Positions 44,815 through 53,637 of a stretch of DNA of 64,000 bases are shown in pieces (the stretch's first letter is position 1; the number at the start of each line of letters is the position of its first letter). Origin of the DNA: Desulfomonile tiedjei (GTDB lineage Bacteria; Desulfobacterota; Desulfomonilia; Desulfomonilales; Desulfomonilaceae); contig JACRDG010000032.1 of NCBI GenBank assembly GCA_016218715.1, forward strand, positions 186,001-250,000, read 5' to 3'. The position numbers were made by a program, and so were the translations under genes. The notes beneath the pieces were generated by a model. It was not told the DNA's origin. It worked only from the letters and a program-made list of their open reading frames with translations, and searched no databases.

Positions 44815-45813
44815 ATGATTTCAATCGTAGTCCCTGTATACAATGAACAGGAGTCCCTGCCGGAGCTTTTCCGACGGCTGGGCGCGTCGGCAGAGACGTG
44901 GGGAGAGCCGTTCGAAGTCCTCCTCGTGGATGACGGTTCTGCGGACGCGTCCTGGGAGGGAATCCGTGCCTTGAATGCACAGGATCCCCGCTGGAAGGCT
45001 GTACGACTCGGTCGCAACTTTGGACATCAGGCAGCTATCTCGGCAGGCATTCACTTCGCCGGAGGCGACTGCGTGGTAGTCATGGACGGGGACCTGCAGG
45101 ACTCTCCGGAAGACATCGGGCATTTTATCGAGAAGTGGCGCGAAGGGTACCACGTGGTCTATGCCGTGCGAACCCGGCGCAAGGAATCCTCCGCAAAGAA
45201 GGCGGCCTACAAGGTCTTCTACCGCATGCTGGCTGCGCTGTCCTATGTGCACATGCCGCTGGACGCCGGCGACTTCGGCCTCATGGACCGGAAGGTAGTG
45301 GATATCTTGAAGTCCATGCCGGAACGAAATCGATTCGTCAGAGGATTGCGGTCCTGGGTGGGTTTCAAGCAGATCGGAATCCCTCACGAGCGGCAGGCGA
45401 GAGCCGCTGGGGAGGTGAAATACACCTACTGGAAGCTGCTCAAGCTGGCCGTCGACGGTATCTTTTCGTTCAGTGCGATCCCGTTACGGCTTGCCACGTT
45501 CCTGGGCATCGGCACTTCCATCTTGTCCATAATTGCTGCCGTGTTTTATCTCCTCACCCGCCTTTTCCCCGCATTCTTTCAGGGTATCGGTTTCCCGATG
45601 GTTCCCGGTTTCGCCTCGCTCATCATAGCGGTCTTTTTCCTCGGAGGAGTACAACTCACGTGCCTGGGTATCGTCGGGGAGTATATCGCTCGCATATACG
45701 ATGAAGTGAAGGCCAGACCGCTGTGGACCACCATGGAGGTCCTCGGTATCGTCGACGAGGCCGCGGGAAAGGATGGCCCATCCAAACCCGGATCCCAGAG
45801 GATATGCGGTTAG
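44815..45813 (+). CDS. DPM1/GtrB-like family 2 glycosyltransferase
   Basis: A 332-residue membrane glycosyltransferase that, by family, transfers a sugar from a nucleotide donor to polyprenyl phosphate. The GT-A domain has ISIVVPVYNEQESLPEL (about 2-18), VLLVDDGSADASW, RNFGHQAAISAGIHFA and the DxD-region MDGDLQDSPE (about 84-93). Catalytic-loop DAGDFGLMDRKVV and RSWVGFKQIGIPHERQAR follow. Two C-terminal membrane hairpin segments are near 220-275. I set ATG 44815 over a TTG two codons upstream. It heads a three-gene operon and likely makes the lipid-linked sugar used by the YfhO-like protein. Confidence 0.9.
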   Translation: MISIVVPVYNEQESLPELFRRLGASAETWGEPFEVLLVDDGSADASWEGIRALNAQDPRWKAVRLGRNFGHQAAISAGIHFAGGDCVVVMDGDLQDSPEDIGHFIEKWREGYHVVYAVRTRRKESSAKKAAYKVFYRMLAALSYVHMPLDAGDFGLMDRKVVDILKSMPERNRFVRGLRSWVGFKQIGIPHERQARAAGEVKYTYWKLLKLAVDGIFSFSAIPLRLATFLGIGTSILSIIAAVFYLLTRLFPAFFQGIGFPMVPGFASLIIAVFFLGGVQLTCLGIVGEYIARIYDEVKARPLWTTMEVLGIVDEAAGKDGPSKPGSQRICG

Positions 45814-45831
45814 GGTGTCGGGAATGAGTCT

Positions 45832-46512
45832 ATGACCGATCTTGGATTTGACAAATTCGCCGCCGGATATACCGAGACTCTCGACCCGTGCCTGAAGTTC
45901 TCGGGAGAGAGCAGCGACTACTTCGTTCAGTACAAGCTGCGCTGTCTGCTGGATTGCGTCTTGGACCAAGGCGCGCATCTCGAGATCCTGGACTTCGGAT
46001 GTGGGGTGGGTAAACTCGCTTCGCTGGTGGCCGGTGCAGTTCCGGGAAGTGTCGTTCACGGGTACGACGTGTCGGACCGATCCGTCGAGGCTGCCCGCCG
46101 AGAGTTTTCCGCCGTCGAGAACCTCTTTTTTCACGCGTCGTTGCCGCCGGCGACACAGTACGACCTTATCTACGCGGCCAACGTGTTCCACCACGTGAAG
46201 CCCGAGGAACGCCCGCAGGTGCTGCTCGACCTGAAGCAGTCGCTGAAATCGGGAGGAAGAATCGTCATCTTCGAGCACAATCCCTGGAACCCGTTGACGC
46301 TTCACCTCTTCTACACCTGCCCGTTCGACAAGGACGCGAAGCTCGTCTTCAGATTCGAACTGGTGAAGATGGCCGCGCGAATCGGCTTGAAGGTCGTTCT
46401 CAGGCGGTACATCGTGTTCTTTCCCCATTTCCTTCGAGGGCTGAGGAGGTTTGAATCGAAACTCGGCTCTGTCCCGCTCGGCGCGCAGTACATGCTCGTC
46501 TTGAGTCTCTGA
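45832..46512 (+). CDS. class I SAM-dependent methyltransferase
   Basis: A 226-residue Rossmann-fold methyltransferase. The SAM motif I is LEILDFGCGVGKLASLV (about 50-66), motif II YDVSDRSVEAARREF, motif IV YDLIYAANVFHHVKPEER, and post-motif SLKSGGRIVIFEHNPWNPLTLH. The N-terminal FDKFAAGYTETLDPCLKFSGE is typical of methyltransferases in surface-glycan and lipid-sugar loci. It lies 18 bases after the glycosyltransferase gene and 12 bases before the YfhO-like gene. Substrate unknown; a glycan or isoprenoid-linked group is inferred from context. Confidence 0.85.
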   Translation: MTDLGFDKFAAGYTETLDPCLKFSGESSDYFVQYKLRCLLDCVLDQGAHLEILDFGCGVGKLASLVAGAVPGSVVHGYDVSDRSVEAARREFSAVENLFFHASLPPATQYDLIYAANVFHHVKPEERPQVLLDLKQSLKSGGRIVIFEHNPWNPLTLHLFYTCPFDKDAKLVFRFELVKMAARIGLKVVLRRYIVFFPHFLRGLRRFESKLGSVPLGAQYMLVLSL

Positions 46513-46524
46513 CCGGAGAATCAT

Positions 46525-48684
46525 ATGCCGGACGAGCGCAGAATGCGCAGCTATTGGCTCCTTGCCCTTCTCGGCACCGCGCTGTTCTTTCTCCTGGTCG
46601 TGCGCAAGCTCCTGATGCTGAAATGTATTTTTCTGGAGGATGCCTGGGACGCACTTTGGCCCTGGTTCGCATACCTGGCGGACAGCCTCGGTGCGGGTCG
46701 GTTCCCGCTCTGGGACCCGCATTCCAGTTGTGGTTTCCCATTCTACGCGAATCCTCAGGCCGGCACGTTCTACCCGGTCTATGTTGCTGCGGGATGGCTC
46801 TTTGGAGGCAGTTTCCGGGTGTTCCAGTATCTGTGGCTCGGGCACTGGCTCTTCGGGATCCTCGGGATGTTCTTTCTCGGCAAGCGGCTAGGCCTGTCGC
46901 CGCTGGGAACGTTCATCGGCGCGATCACGTTCGGATTCAGCGGATTCTTTATTGGAAACGCCCAACACACGGCCTTCCTCAATACCGCGTGTTACATCCC
47001 CTGGGTATTGCTGGTCGTCGATATCGCACAGGAGGGGGGACTCCGTCACGCGATGCTCGGCGGAGTGCTCTTCGGCATGGCAGGTCTTGCCGGATACCCC
47101 GGGATGGCGGTGTACCTCTCGATCATGTTGGTGGTGTGGTGCCTCCTCAAATACGGCACGGGCCGGCGAAGCCTGGCGACCCTCGCCTTGGCCTTGGTCG
47201 TGGGATGCATCGTGGTGGCACCCGCTTATCTCTCGTTTTTCGTGGAAGCCGCAAGCATCACGAACCGAACCGGTCCGCTGGACGTGGAGGTGGCGTGTCG
47301 TTCCGAGCGTTTTCCGCTGTCAGCCATGGTTTCATTGATCGCCCCCCAGTTCCCGCTGAACTTCCGAGAGCTGATCGATTGCGACCGCTCCATGGCCGAC
47401 GGATACCTGGGTGTCTTTGGGCTCATGTCGGTCCTTGCGGTGATCTTCTCTCCGCGGTTACGGAAGTCCTGGAGTTGGCTGCTGGTATGGATGCTCGTTG
47501 CATGGCTCTTCTCCCTCGGCTCCGAGGGAGGTTTGAGGATCATCGGCTATTACCTGTTTCCCCCCCTGCGGTATGTACGCCACAGCGCACTCTTCAGGGT
47601 GTTCTGGATCCTCGGGGCCTCGGTCTTGGCCGGAGTGCTGATCGACCGGCTGCAGAGTAGAAATGCAGGGGAGCAAGCCACGCTGACCTCTCGCTGTCTG
47701 GTAATCCTGGCGGTCCTTCTGGGAATGTGCGGGTGCGTGTTCCTCTGGGTTCTGCTCGTCCCGAAAGCGAACGGGCCGTTTCTCGTTTCCTGGATCGTGA
47801 GCACCCAGGCCGCGATCATCCTGGCGTATCTGACTGTCTTTGGCCTGTACAAGGCCGGACACCTGAGGCCGCTGCTGTTCCTTGCCGCAGTCTGCATGCT
47901 GGCAGGCGGCGACCTTGCCGCGCATTTCTACGGCAACAGGACACTCGTATGCGCCGAGGTAGAGGAGGCTCCACCTGTGCTGCAGGTCGCCGACATGGCC
48001 CAAGCCCAAGCCGGCGTTCCGTTCACCGGTCGAGAGAAACGCCTGGACGCACCCCAGTATCATCCAAATCAGGGCCTGTTCGATCGAAAGTTCTACATCA
48101 GGAGCTATAATTCGGCTATTTCTCCGGACTACGATTTCCTCGTCGGGGGGAGTGTGGGTGGAGCTGCGTCTCATCCTGTGCTGACGGAGTTCCTCGGCGT
48201 CCTCGAGCAGTCCCCCCGGTTCTGGTTGACCCCTCGGGCGGCCTTCGCTGACGAACAGGACAAGAATGCCTTGACGCTCCTCCGCAATACCGGGCCGGCA
48301 GCAGGTGTGCCGGTCTTCATCCACGCGAGGGTTCCCTACGTCAGTGAGCGCCTGGAACAACCGGTTGTGCCGGGGAGCTTCGGGAAGGTCGAGGTCCTTG
48401 AATACCGGCCCGAAGAGATCGTCCTCCGGGCCGACGCGCCAGAGGACGCGTGGCTGTTCTGTCTGGAACGTTACTCCCCGAGTTGGAGAGCGTCCGTTGA
48501 CGGCTCACCCGAGCCGATCCGGCGCGCTGACTTCTGCTTTCGCGCAGTACGAGTGCCTCAAGGATCTCATCGAGTGGAGATGACGTTCGCCCCGTGGATC
48601 TACCGCCCGCTCTGGTTCGCCTCTTGGTCATTGAGCCTGCTCGTCGTGGTCGCCTGCCTCGTCCGACGGAGACACCGGCAGTAA
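46525..48684 (+). CDS. YfhO-like polytopic membrane protein (GT-C type)
   Basis: A 719-residue protein with about 13 membrane segments in the first 470 residues and a C-terminal extracytoplasmic domain ending with two more segments. The first external loop has AWDALWPWFAYLADSLGAGRF and WDPHSSCGFPFYANPQAGTFYPV, the acidic-loop pattern of YfhO/GT-C glycosyltransferases. The C-terminal part (PEEIVLRADAPEDAWLFCLERYSPSWRASVDG) matches the YfhO end domain. In Bacillus, YfhO uses a polyprenyl-linked sugar made by a GT2 partner; the same pairing occurs here. GGAGAATCAT precedes the ATG. Confidence 0.85.
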   Translation: MPDERRMRSYWLLALLGTALFFLLVVRKLLMLKCIFLEDAWDALWPWFAYLADSLGAGRFPLWDPHSSCGFPFYANPQAGTFYPVYVAAGWLFGGSFRVFQYLWLGHWLFGILGMFFLGKRLGLSPLGTFIGAITFGFSGFFIGNAQHTAFLNTACYIPWVLLVVDIAQEGGLRHAMLGGVLFGMAGLAGYPGMAVYLSIMLVVWCLLKYGTGRRSLATLALALVVGCIVVAPAYLSFFVEAASITNRTGPLDVEVACRSERFPLSAMVSLIAPQFPLNFRELIDCDRSMADGYLGVFGLMSVLAVIFSPRLRKSWSWLLVWMLVAWLFSLGSEGGLRIIGYYLFPPLRYVRHSALFRVFWILGASVLAGVLIDRLQSRNAGEQATLTSRCLVILAVLLGMCGCVFLWVLLVPKANGPFLVSWIVSTQAAIILAYLTVFGLYKAGHLRPLLFLAAVCMLAGGDLAAHFYGNRTLVCAEVEEAPPVLQVADMAQAQAGVPFTGREKRLDAPQYHPNQGLFDRKFYIRSYNSAISPDYDFLVGGSVGGAASHPVLTEFLGVLEQSPRFWLTPRAAFADEQDKNALTLLRNTGPAAGVPVFIHARVPYVSERLEQPVVPGSFGKVEVLEYRPEEIVLRADAPEDAWLFCLERYSPSWRASVDGSPEPIRRADFCFRAVRVPQGSHRVEMTFAPWIYRPLWFASWSLSLLVVVACLVRRRHRQ

Positions 48685-48704
48685 ATTTCGGACGATATCG
48701 ATTC

Positions 48705-48778
48705 GCAGTCGAAGAAATAATCTGAGGAGAACCTTTTTGAAAGAAGGTTTCTCCCCAAATTCCTCTTTAGAATTGCGA
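48705..48778. repeat. nested palindromic element, copy 3 (diverged)
   Basis: Core GAGGAGAACCTTTTTGAAAG and GAAGGTTTCTCCCC (about 48723-48758) within outer arms CGCAGTCGAAGA and TAGAATTGCGACCTGG. Flanking AAGAAATAATCTG is shared with the copy near 21445 and the right end TTGCGACCTGGTA with the copy near 59208. It lies between the convergent YfhO-like and HD-GYP genes. Confidence 0.7.
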
Positions 48779-48785
48779 CCTGGTA

Positions 48786-50366
48786 TCACGCGGAATAGGT
48801 TTTGCGAATGGTGTCGAATTCCGCGGCCACCTCGACGAACACCTCAACCAGGTCCGGATCGAAGTGTTTCCCTTTCCCCTCGACCATAATCTTGACCGCT
48901 TCCTCGTGCGCGAAGGCCTTTTTGTATCGCCGCTCGCTGGTCAAGGCGTCGTAGACGTCGGCCATGGCGACAATCCGCGCGGAAAGCGGGATCTCCGGGC
49001 CCCTCAACCGAAACGGGTACCCACCGCCGTCCCATCGTTCGTGGTGATGGTACGCGATGTCCCGAGCGTGCGAGAGAAAGCTCTTTTCACCCAATTCTCG
49101 CGCGGCCTCTGCCAGCGCGTCCCCGCCGATCTTGGGGTGCTCCTGCATCTTTAGGAACTCTTCCGCGGTAAACTTCTCGGTGGAGAGCAGAATCGAGTCC
49201 GGGATGCCGACCTTGCCGATGTCGTGCAGGATCGATGACCGGACGAGATCGTCGATGAACCCCTCGGTCATAATGCCCTCGTAGCCCTCACGGTGTGCGA
49301 GGCGCGCGGCGAGGCTTCTGCAGTAATTCCGGATGCGGACAAGGTGGAAGCCGGTCTCACGATCACGGCTTTCGGTCAATTTCGCCAGAGAGAATATCGT
49401 CGCATCCTGGGTGGCCTTGATCTGTTCGAAGGACTTGACCAGTTCCTCGTGCAACCGAACCTCTTCCGTGACATCCAGGCCCATCCCCAGGATGCCGACT
49501 ACCCCTCCGCCCTTCTCCACCATGGGGGTGAGCGCCAGTGACATGGTAACACTCCGGCCGTCCTTGGCGCGCTGTTCCATTTTGCCGTACACGATGCCGA
49601 TCTTGGTCTGGACCATCTCTCGCAGCTTGTCCACGGTTTCCGTACTCACGGCATCGGGCGGATAGATGCGGGTGATTGAGCTGCCGATCATCTCCTCCGC
49701 GGTAAAGCCGAGGATGTTTTCGGCTCCCGAGTTCCAGAAGAGCACGCGTTGAGACAGATCGGTCAGGATCACCGAGACGAGCGTCGAACTGTCCAGAATC
49801 CCCTGAAGAAAGTCCTTCTCCCGCACTATTTCGAGTGTTTTTTCCGCGGATGTCTCTTCCAGGAGGCGCCGGTGCTCGCGCTCCGACTGGGTAAGCCGGC
49901 TCACTTCCAGGCCCCGTACCAAGGCGAACTTGAGGAGCCTCTCATCAAGCGGTTTCTCGACAAAGTCGTGGGCCCCCTCCTGCACCGCCCTGATAGCCAG
50001 CTCGCGATCTGCCTTGTCCACGAGCACTACGATCGGCACTCCTTTGTGGAATTCCCCGATGTTGCGTGCGGCCTCGATGCGGCGGGCCGCGTGCTCCCCT
50101 GCATCCACCACGACCAGTCCGGGCCGAATGTCCTGGACCAGTTGTGTGGCATCCGAGTCCGTGCCGACGGGTAGGACCGCGGCATCCTCCGCTTCCAGCA
50201 AATTTCTCAGCAAAGCGAAGAGCGTCGCATCATCGGACACGGCAAGAACCATCGTCGACAGTGGCGAGCCCCGACCGGATCGGTCAGGCTGGAGGACCGG
50301 GGCTGCATCGACACTCCTCACAGCCCCGCCCGGCTCGTGGGATGACTTCTGTTCTCGGGCATCCAT
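48786..50366 (-). CDS. receiver-PAS-HD-GYP signalling protein
   Basis: A 526-residue predicted cyclic di-GMP phosphodiesterase. A receiver-like domain occupies about residues 37-155 (MVLAVSDDATLFALL, GLVVVDAGEHAARRIE, PIVVLVDKADRELAIRAVQEGAHDFVEKPL). A PAS domain follows a coiled linker (about 185-300; ILTDLSQRVLFWNSGAENILGFTAEEMIG). The HD-GYP domain (about 320-526) has SILHDIGKVGIPD and HHERWDGGGYP. The ATG at 50366 has AGGAG nine bases upstream; a longer 588-residue reading starts in low-quality sequence. The receiver lacks a clean DD pair at the N-terminus, so phosphorylation is uncertain. The 50367-50916 gap contains only a repeat. Confidence 0.85.
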   Translation of the reverse strand: MDAREQKSSHEPGGAVRSVDAAPVLQPDRSGRGSPLSTMVLAVSDDATLFALLRNLLEAEDAAVLPVGTDSDATQLVQDIRPGLVVVDAGEHAARRIEAARNIGEFHKGVPIVVLVDKADRELAIRAVQEGAHDFVEKPLDERLLKFALVRGLEVSRLTQSEREHRRLLEETSAEKTLEIVREKDFLQGILDSSTLVSVILTDLSQRVLFWNSGAENILGFTAEEMIGSSITRIYPPDAVSTETVDKLREMVQTKIGIVYGKMEQRAKDGRSVTMSLALTPMVEKGGGVVGILGMGLDVTEEVRLHEELVKSFEQIKATQDATIFSLAKLTESRDRETGFHLVRIRNYCRSLAARLAHREGYEGIMTEGFIDDLVRSSILHDIGKVGIPDSILLSTEKFTAEEFLKMQEHPKIGGDALAEAARELGEKSFLSHARDIAYHHHERWDGGGYPFRLRGPEIPLSARIVAMADVYDALTSERRYKKAFAHEEAVKIMVEGKGKHFDPDLVEVFVEVAAEFDTIRKTYSA

Positions 50367-50727
50367 GGCATCAGTCTCCTGTCCGGATGCGAAACGGAGG
50401 ACCACACGCGGATCCTGCCGCGAAGGCTGCACCGGATATGGGGTTGGAGAGGTTGTCCAAGAAAAGCTCTCTTGCCGAGGCAAGATCCGCTCGGAGGGCT
50501 TCCCCCCTCCCGTCGATGGGACCGCCCCTTCCCATGCCGACGCGGGCCGCAAATCGGCTCGAATGACGAGGCGCCCTTCCTGATCGCGGCATGCGTGAGA
50601 GGGGCAGATCTCATTCTATGGCTTGGGTCGCCGGGCGTCAACCTGAGGAAGCAACTGCCCCTTCAGGCGACCTAGCAGTTGACGGAAGTCCTGCGCTTTC
50701 CGATCTTGCCTTCCGAATCAGAGACTC

Positions 50728-50802
50728 ATGGTTTGGGTGCCACTGCTGGCTTGCCCAGCAGTGTTTCCGGAGCATGCACTGCTGGCCAAGTGGCACCCGT
50801 TT
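50728..50802. repeat. inverted repeat with GGTGCCAC ends
   Basis: Left arm GGGTGCCACTGCTGGCTTGC with CCAGCAGTG, right arm CACTGCTGGCCAAGTGGCACC, separated by TTTCCGGAGCATG-type sequence. A shorter related sequence is at 17471-17503. No gene or transposase is attached. Confidence 0.6.
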
Positions 50803-50916
50803 CCAGAGAATCAATCAAATAGCCCCAGGAAACTTCTCGAATCGAGGTCCATCCAAGCGGCGTTCCATCACAACAATCGCTCGCAAATTCCAGCAACAGC
50901 CATAATGCCGCGGCGT

Positions 50917-51702
50917 TCATGTGCGCAGCTTGAACCGGTAGGCACCTGTTTCCCGGAATCCCGCGTCCAGGTATTCCCTGGGCCTGATCACCATCTGGGA
51001 CTCAAGGATGTCGATCACGTGGTAAGTAGTGTCCCAGTCGGTTACCAGAGGAGCACCACCGGCGCATACCACGACGGTGGCTTCTCGTTCCGGAACGCGG
51101 ACCTCCAGGATCGACGCTCGATGCTTGTGCCCCTGAAGAATGAGATCGAATCCCAACGAAGTGCAAATGTTGAGGATCTCACCCGCGTCAGACAGGGAGT
51201 GGGCCCAAAAGGACGAACCCCGGATAACCGGGATCACCGGGTGATGGAGGAAGAGGATCTTCCGGTAATCCGGCAGCCGGGCGGCTGCTTCCTTGAGCCA
51301 ATAACGGGTGGCTCGGGCAACGGTTCCGGGCCAGGAAGGGAAGAAGTGCACCGAGTTCAGCCCGAACAACGCCACCCGCGATTCCTCGTGACAGCGAACG
51401 ACCCTGTCCGGTTTCCCAAAGAAACCTTCATAGCGCCTCATGGCCAATGAAGGTACCGTCCATTCCCAGAAGGCGGAAATGGCTACTTCCCGGTTTCCGG
51501 GTACGCTGACATAAGGGACCTCCAGAGAGTCCAAAAAGGCCCGCGCGCGTCTGAACTGGGAGAGTCGGCCGCGGTCGGTGATGTCGCCGGTGATCACCAG
51601 CAGGTCGAGGTTTTGCGAGGCGAGATCTTCCCCAAACGACCGGAGGAGCCCCCCGTTGACGCTGTGACCGAAATGAAGGTCCGAAATGTGGGCAAGTCTC
51701 AT
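50917..51702 (-). CDS. calcineurin-like metallophosphoesterase
   Basis: A 261-residue phosphoesterase. Metal-binding motifs of the superfamily are all present: DLHFGH (DxH, about 7-12), GDITDRG (GDxxDxG), GNRE (GNHD-like, with Arg replacing His), LFLHHP and LQGHKHR (GHxH). The ATG at 51702 begins at MRLAHISDLHFGH; no strong ribosome site is seen and a GTG eight codons upstream is an alternative. Substrate unknown; cAMP-, nucleotide- or protein-phosphate classes all share this fold. Confidence 0.85.
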   Translation of the reverse strand: MRLAHISDLHFGHSVNGGLLRSFGEDLASQNLDLLVITGDITDRGRLSQFRRARAFLDSLEVPYVSVPGNREVAISAFWEWTVPSLAMRRYEGFFGKPDRVVRCHEESRVALFGLNSVHFFPSWPGTVARATRYWLKEAAARLPDYRKILFLHHPVIPVIRGSSFWAHSLSDAGEILNICTSLGFDLILQGHKHRASILEVRVPEREATVVVCAGGAPLVTDWDTTYHVIDILESQMVIRPREYLDAGFRETGAYRFKLRT

Positions 51703-52058
51703 GACAAAGGAGCATAGAACCCGCACGATCGCAAGTCAACCTCGGTCTCGCGTCCGTGTTGCGGCGCCGAGATTTCTCGGTATCGGTCCGGATGCGATTG
51801 TGTGTCAAACGAGGAATCCTGATGCCCCAGCCGTCCCCCGGAGGGAGGGTGAGGTCACCGGCACGATGCCGGCGCCACGGAGAGGAGTCCCCCCACGTCG
51901 CGCTCCTGACAGAGTGAGGGTTGGCCACCTCCACCGGCTGCGTGCGAAATCGTATCATTACGAAAAGACCTGCCCCGCGGTGGCTGCCGCTGGGATGGCT
52001 TCCAGGGCCGGCCGCGAAGAAAAACTTCCCAAGCGACTTCACTCGTGGATAAACCAGC

Positions 52059-52087
52059 TTGATTTTTTTCGTTGAATTAACTAGAAT
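52059..52087 (+). promoter_or_regulatory. promoter of the prion-like exported protein gene
   Basis: TTGATT at 52059-52064, 17-base spacer, TAGAAT at 52082-52087, in an AT-rich island within GC-rich surroundings. TAAAAT 14 bases later is a second possible -10. The 51703-52058 stretch before it holds no gene. Confidence 0.6.
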
Positions 52088-52184
52088 TCCATTAAAATCC
52101 CGATGCTTGATATCAGGCATTAATTGAAACCGTTTCCCGGCATCTGGGCGAGAGCCTCTGGAAGGGAGACAAAGGAGTCATGTC

Positions 52185-53189
52185 ATGATCAAAGGGTGGA
52201 TCGCTGCGCTGTGTGCAGTCATTATAGTGCTGGGCTTGCACGGAGCCGCCTTCAGCCAGGGTTACGACGCCTATTCTCCTCAGGCCCAGGGATACGGATC
52301 GTACGGGCAAAACTACGGACAATACGGTCAATCCGGTTACGATCAGGCGGCATACGCTCAGGCATACGCCCAGTCTCAGGCTCAGGCCCAGGCTCAAGCT
52401 CAGGCTCAGGCCCAGGCTCAAGCTGCCTACGCTCAGTACGGGCAGTATGGCCAGTACGGCCAATACGGCCAGAATGCCGCGGCGTACCCCCAGCAGAACG
52501 TCCAGGCCCAACAGGCATACCCGCAGGGTTACGGCCAATCCGGCGCGTATCCTGCCCAAGGATCTGCCGCCCAGTCTTCTCGCGCGCAAAGGCAGGGAAC
52601 CGGCAACCAGTACTATTATGTGGATCCCCAAGTCTCCTCAACCCAAGGCACGGCCCCAATGGTGACCATGCAGGATCCCAACAGTGCCTACTGGGATGGT
52701 AAGGACAACTACGCTGACGAAGACCAGCAGGTTGCTCCCCAGGCCGCGCAGCAACCGCAGCAGCAACCGCGGCAGCAGGCCGTGAGACAGGCTCCCCAGC
52801 AGGCCCCTGCATCTTCGCCTTCGGCCACCCAGCAGCGCAAGAGCCGTCGAAACGTGGTTCGCCGCGAAGGTTCCGTGACCCCTCCGCCCCCATCTAGGAC
52901 ATCCACTCAGTGGGGTAAGCAGGAGACCGCTGCCCCGGAAGCCAAGTCCTCGATGAAATGGGGAAAGACCGAGCAGGCGGAATCGAGCAGTGTTGCTGCC
53001 CCGGCACAGGAAGCACCCGCTCCCAAAAAGAGCATACAATGGGGCAAGACCGAACTGCCGTCTCGCCAGGATTCTGGCGCTGCCTCGTCCCAGGTGACGG
53101 AGGACGCGCGACGCCCCGAGGCCAGTGCTCGGCCGCAGGTCGAATCCCGTGCGCCCGAAAAGAAATTCTCTTGGGGAAGCCAAAACTAA
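52185..53189 (+). CDS. exported low-complexity Q/Y/A/G-rich (prion-like) protein with WGK repeats
   Basis: A 334-residue protein not matching a family I know. Residues 1-25 are a signal peptide (MIKGWIAALCAVIIVLGLHG then AAFSQ). Residues 26-130 are nearly pure Gln/Tyr/Ala/Gly/Ser, with GYGSYGQNYGQYGQSGY, a run of about nine Gln-Ala dipeptides (64-80) and tandem GQY triplets (84-96), like prion-like or FUS-type segments. Residues 140-175 are more ordered (NQYYYVDPQV, DPNSAYWDGKDNY). A Gln/Pro stretch (183-212) and a basic patch RKSRRNVVRREG follow. The C-terminus repeats STQWGKQE, SMKWGKTE, SIQWGKTE and FSWGSQN (WG at 243, 259, 287 and 330). Export and self-association are inferred. Confidence 0.8.
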   Translation: MIKGWIAALCAVIIVLGLHGAAFSQGYDAYSPQAQGYGSYGQNYGQYGQSGYDQAAYAQAYAQSQAQAQAQAQAQAQAQAAYAQYGQYGQYGQYGQNAAAYPQQNVQAQQAYPQGYGQSGAYPAQGSAAQSSRAQRQGTGNQYYYVDPQVSSTQGTAPMVTMQDPNSAYWDGKDNYADEDQQVAPQAAQQPQQQPRQQAVRQAPQQAPASSPSATQQRKSRRNVVRREGSVTPPPPSRTSTQWGKQETAAPEAKSSMKWGKTEQAESSSVAAPAQEAPAPKKSIQWGKTELPSRQDSGAASSQVTEDARRPEASARPQVESRAPEKKFSWGSQN

Positions 53190-53239
53190 GTACACCATTT
53201 CTCAAGTACGGTGGCGTAATTGCGTGACCGTACGGGTGC

Positions 53240-53465
53240 TGCATGTTGCGTCCCGGTGGGACGCACCTTGAATAGCCACGGGTTTCAACCCGTGGGACGA
53301 AGGCCCCGAGGGACACGGTCTGGACCCTGAAAGGGTCCACCAATCCCGCAATCCAGGGCTCGTGCCTGGTCGACCCCTTCAGGGTCGGTTTCGAACAATG
53401 GCTGGTCGCCTCCTTCCACGGGTTGAAACCCGTGGCTACTGTTGGTCAGCCCCTTCGGGGCTTGA
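53240..53465. repeat. REP-like palindrome cluster C
   Basis: GCGTCCCGGTGGGACGC near 53249, CCACGGGTTTCAACCCGTGG near 53277, GGACCCTGAAAGGGTCC near 53323, GACCCCTTCAGGGTC near 53371, CCACGGGTTGAAACCCGTGG near 53416, and AGCCCCTTCGGGGCT near 53447. Same module order as the clusters at 22560 and 26300. The 53466-53637 stretch shows nothing else. Confidence 0.75.
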
Positions 53466-53637
53466 CGGGTGTCCCGAATACGAAACCGTATTTCCGCCAT
53501 CGTGCACTAAGGTCGAGGGCGCGCTTCCGAGCCGTACTTGACCAAACTCAGGCCGCACAGGGCTGACGGGTTGCCAGACCTGTCAGCTTCGCGGCCTCCC
53601 GCAAACCCCTCCTGCCCCCTCCCCAAGCCATTTGACT

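Noticed and set aside
45484-46845. A 453-codon reverse frame across the glycosylation operon
   Set aside because: Charged, low-quality translation antisense to three genes with clear family motifs.
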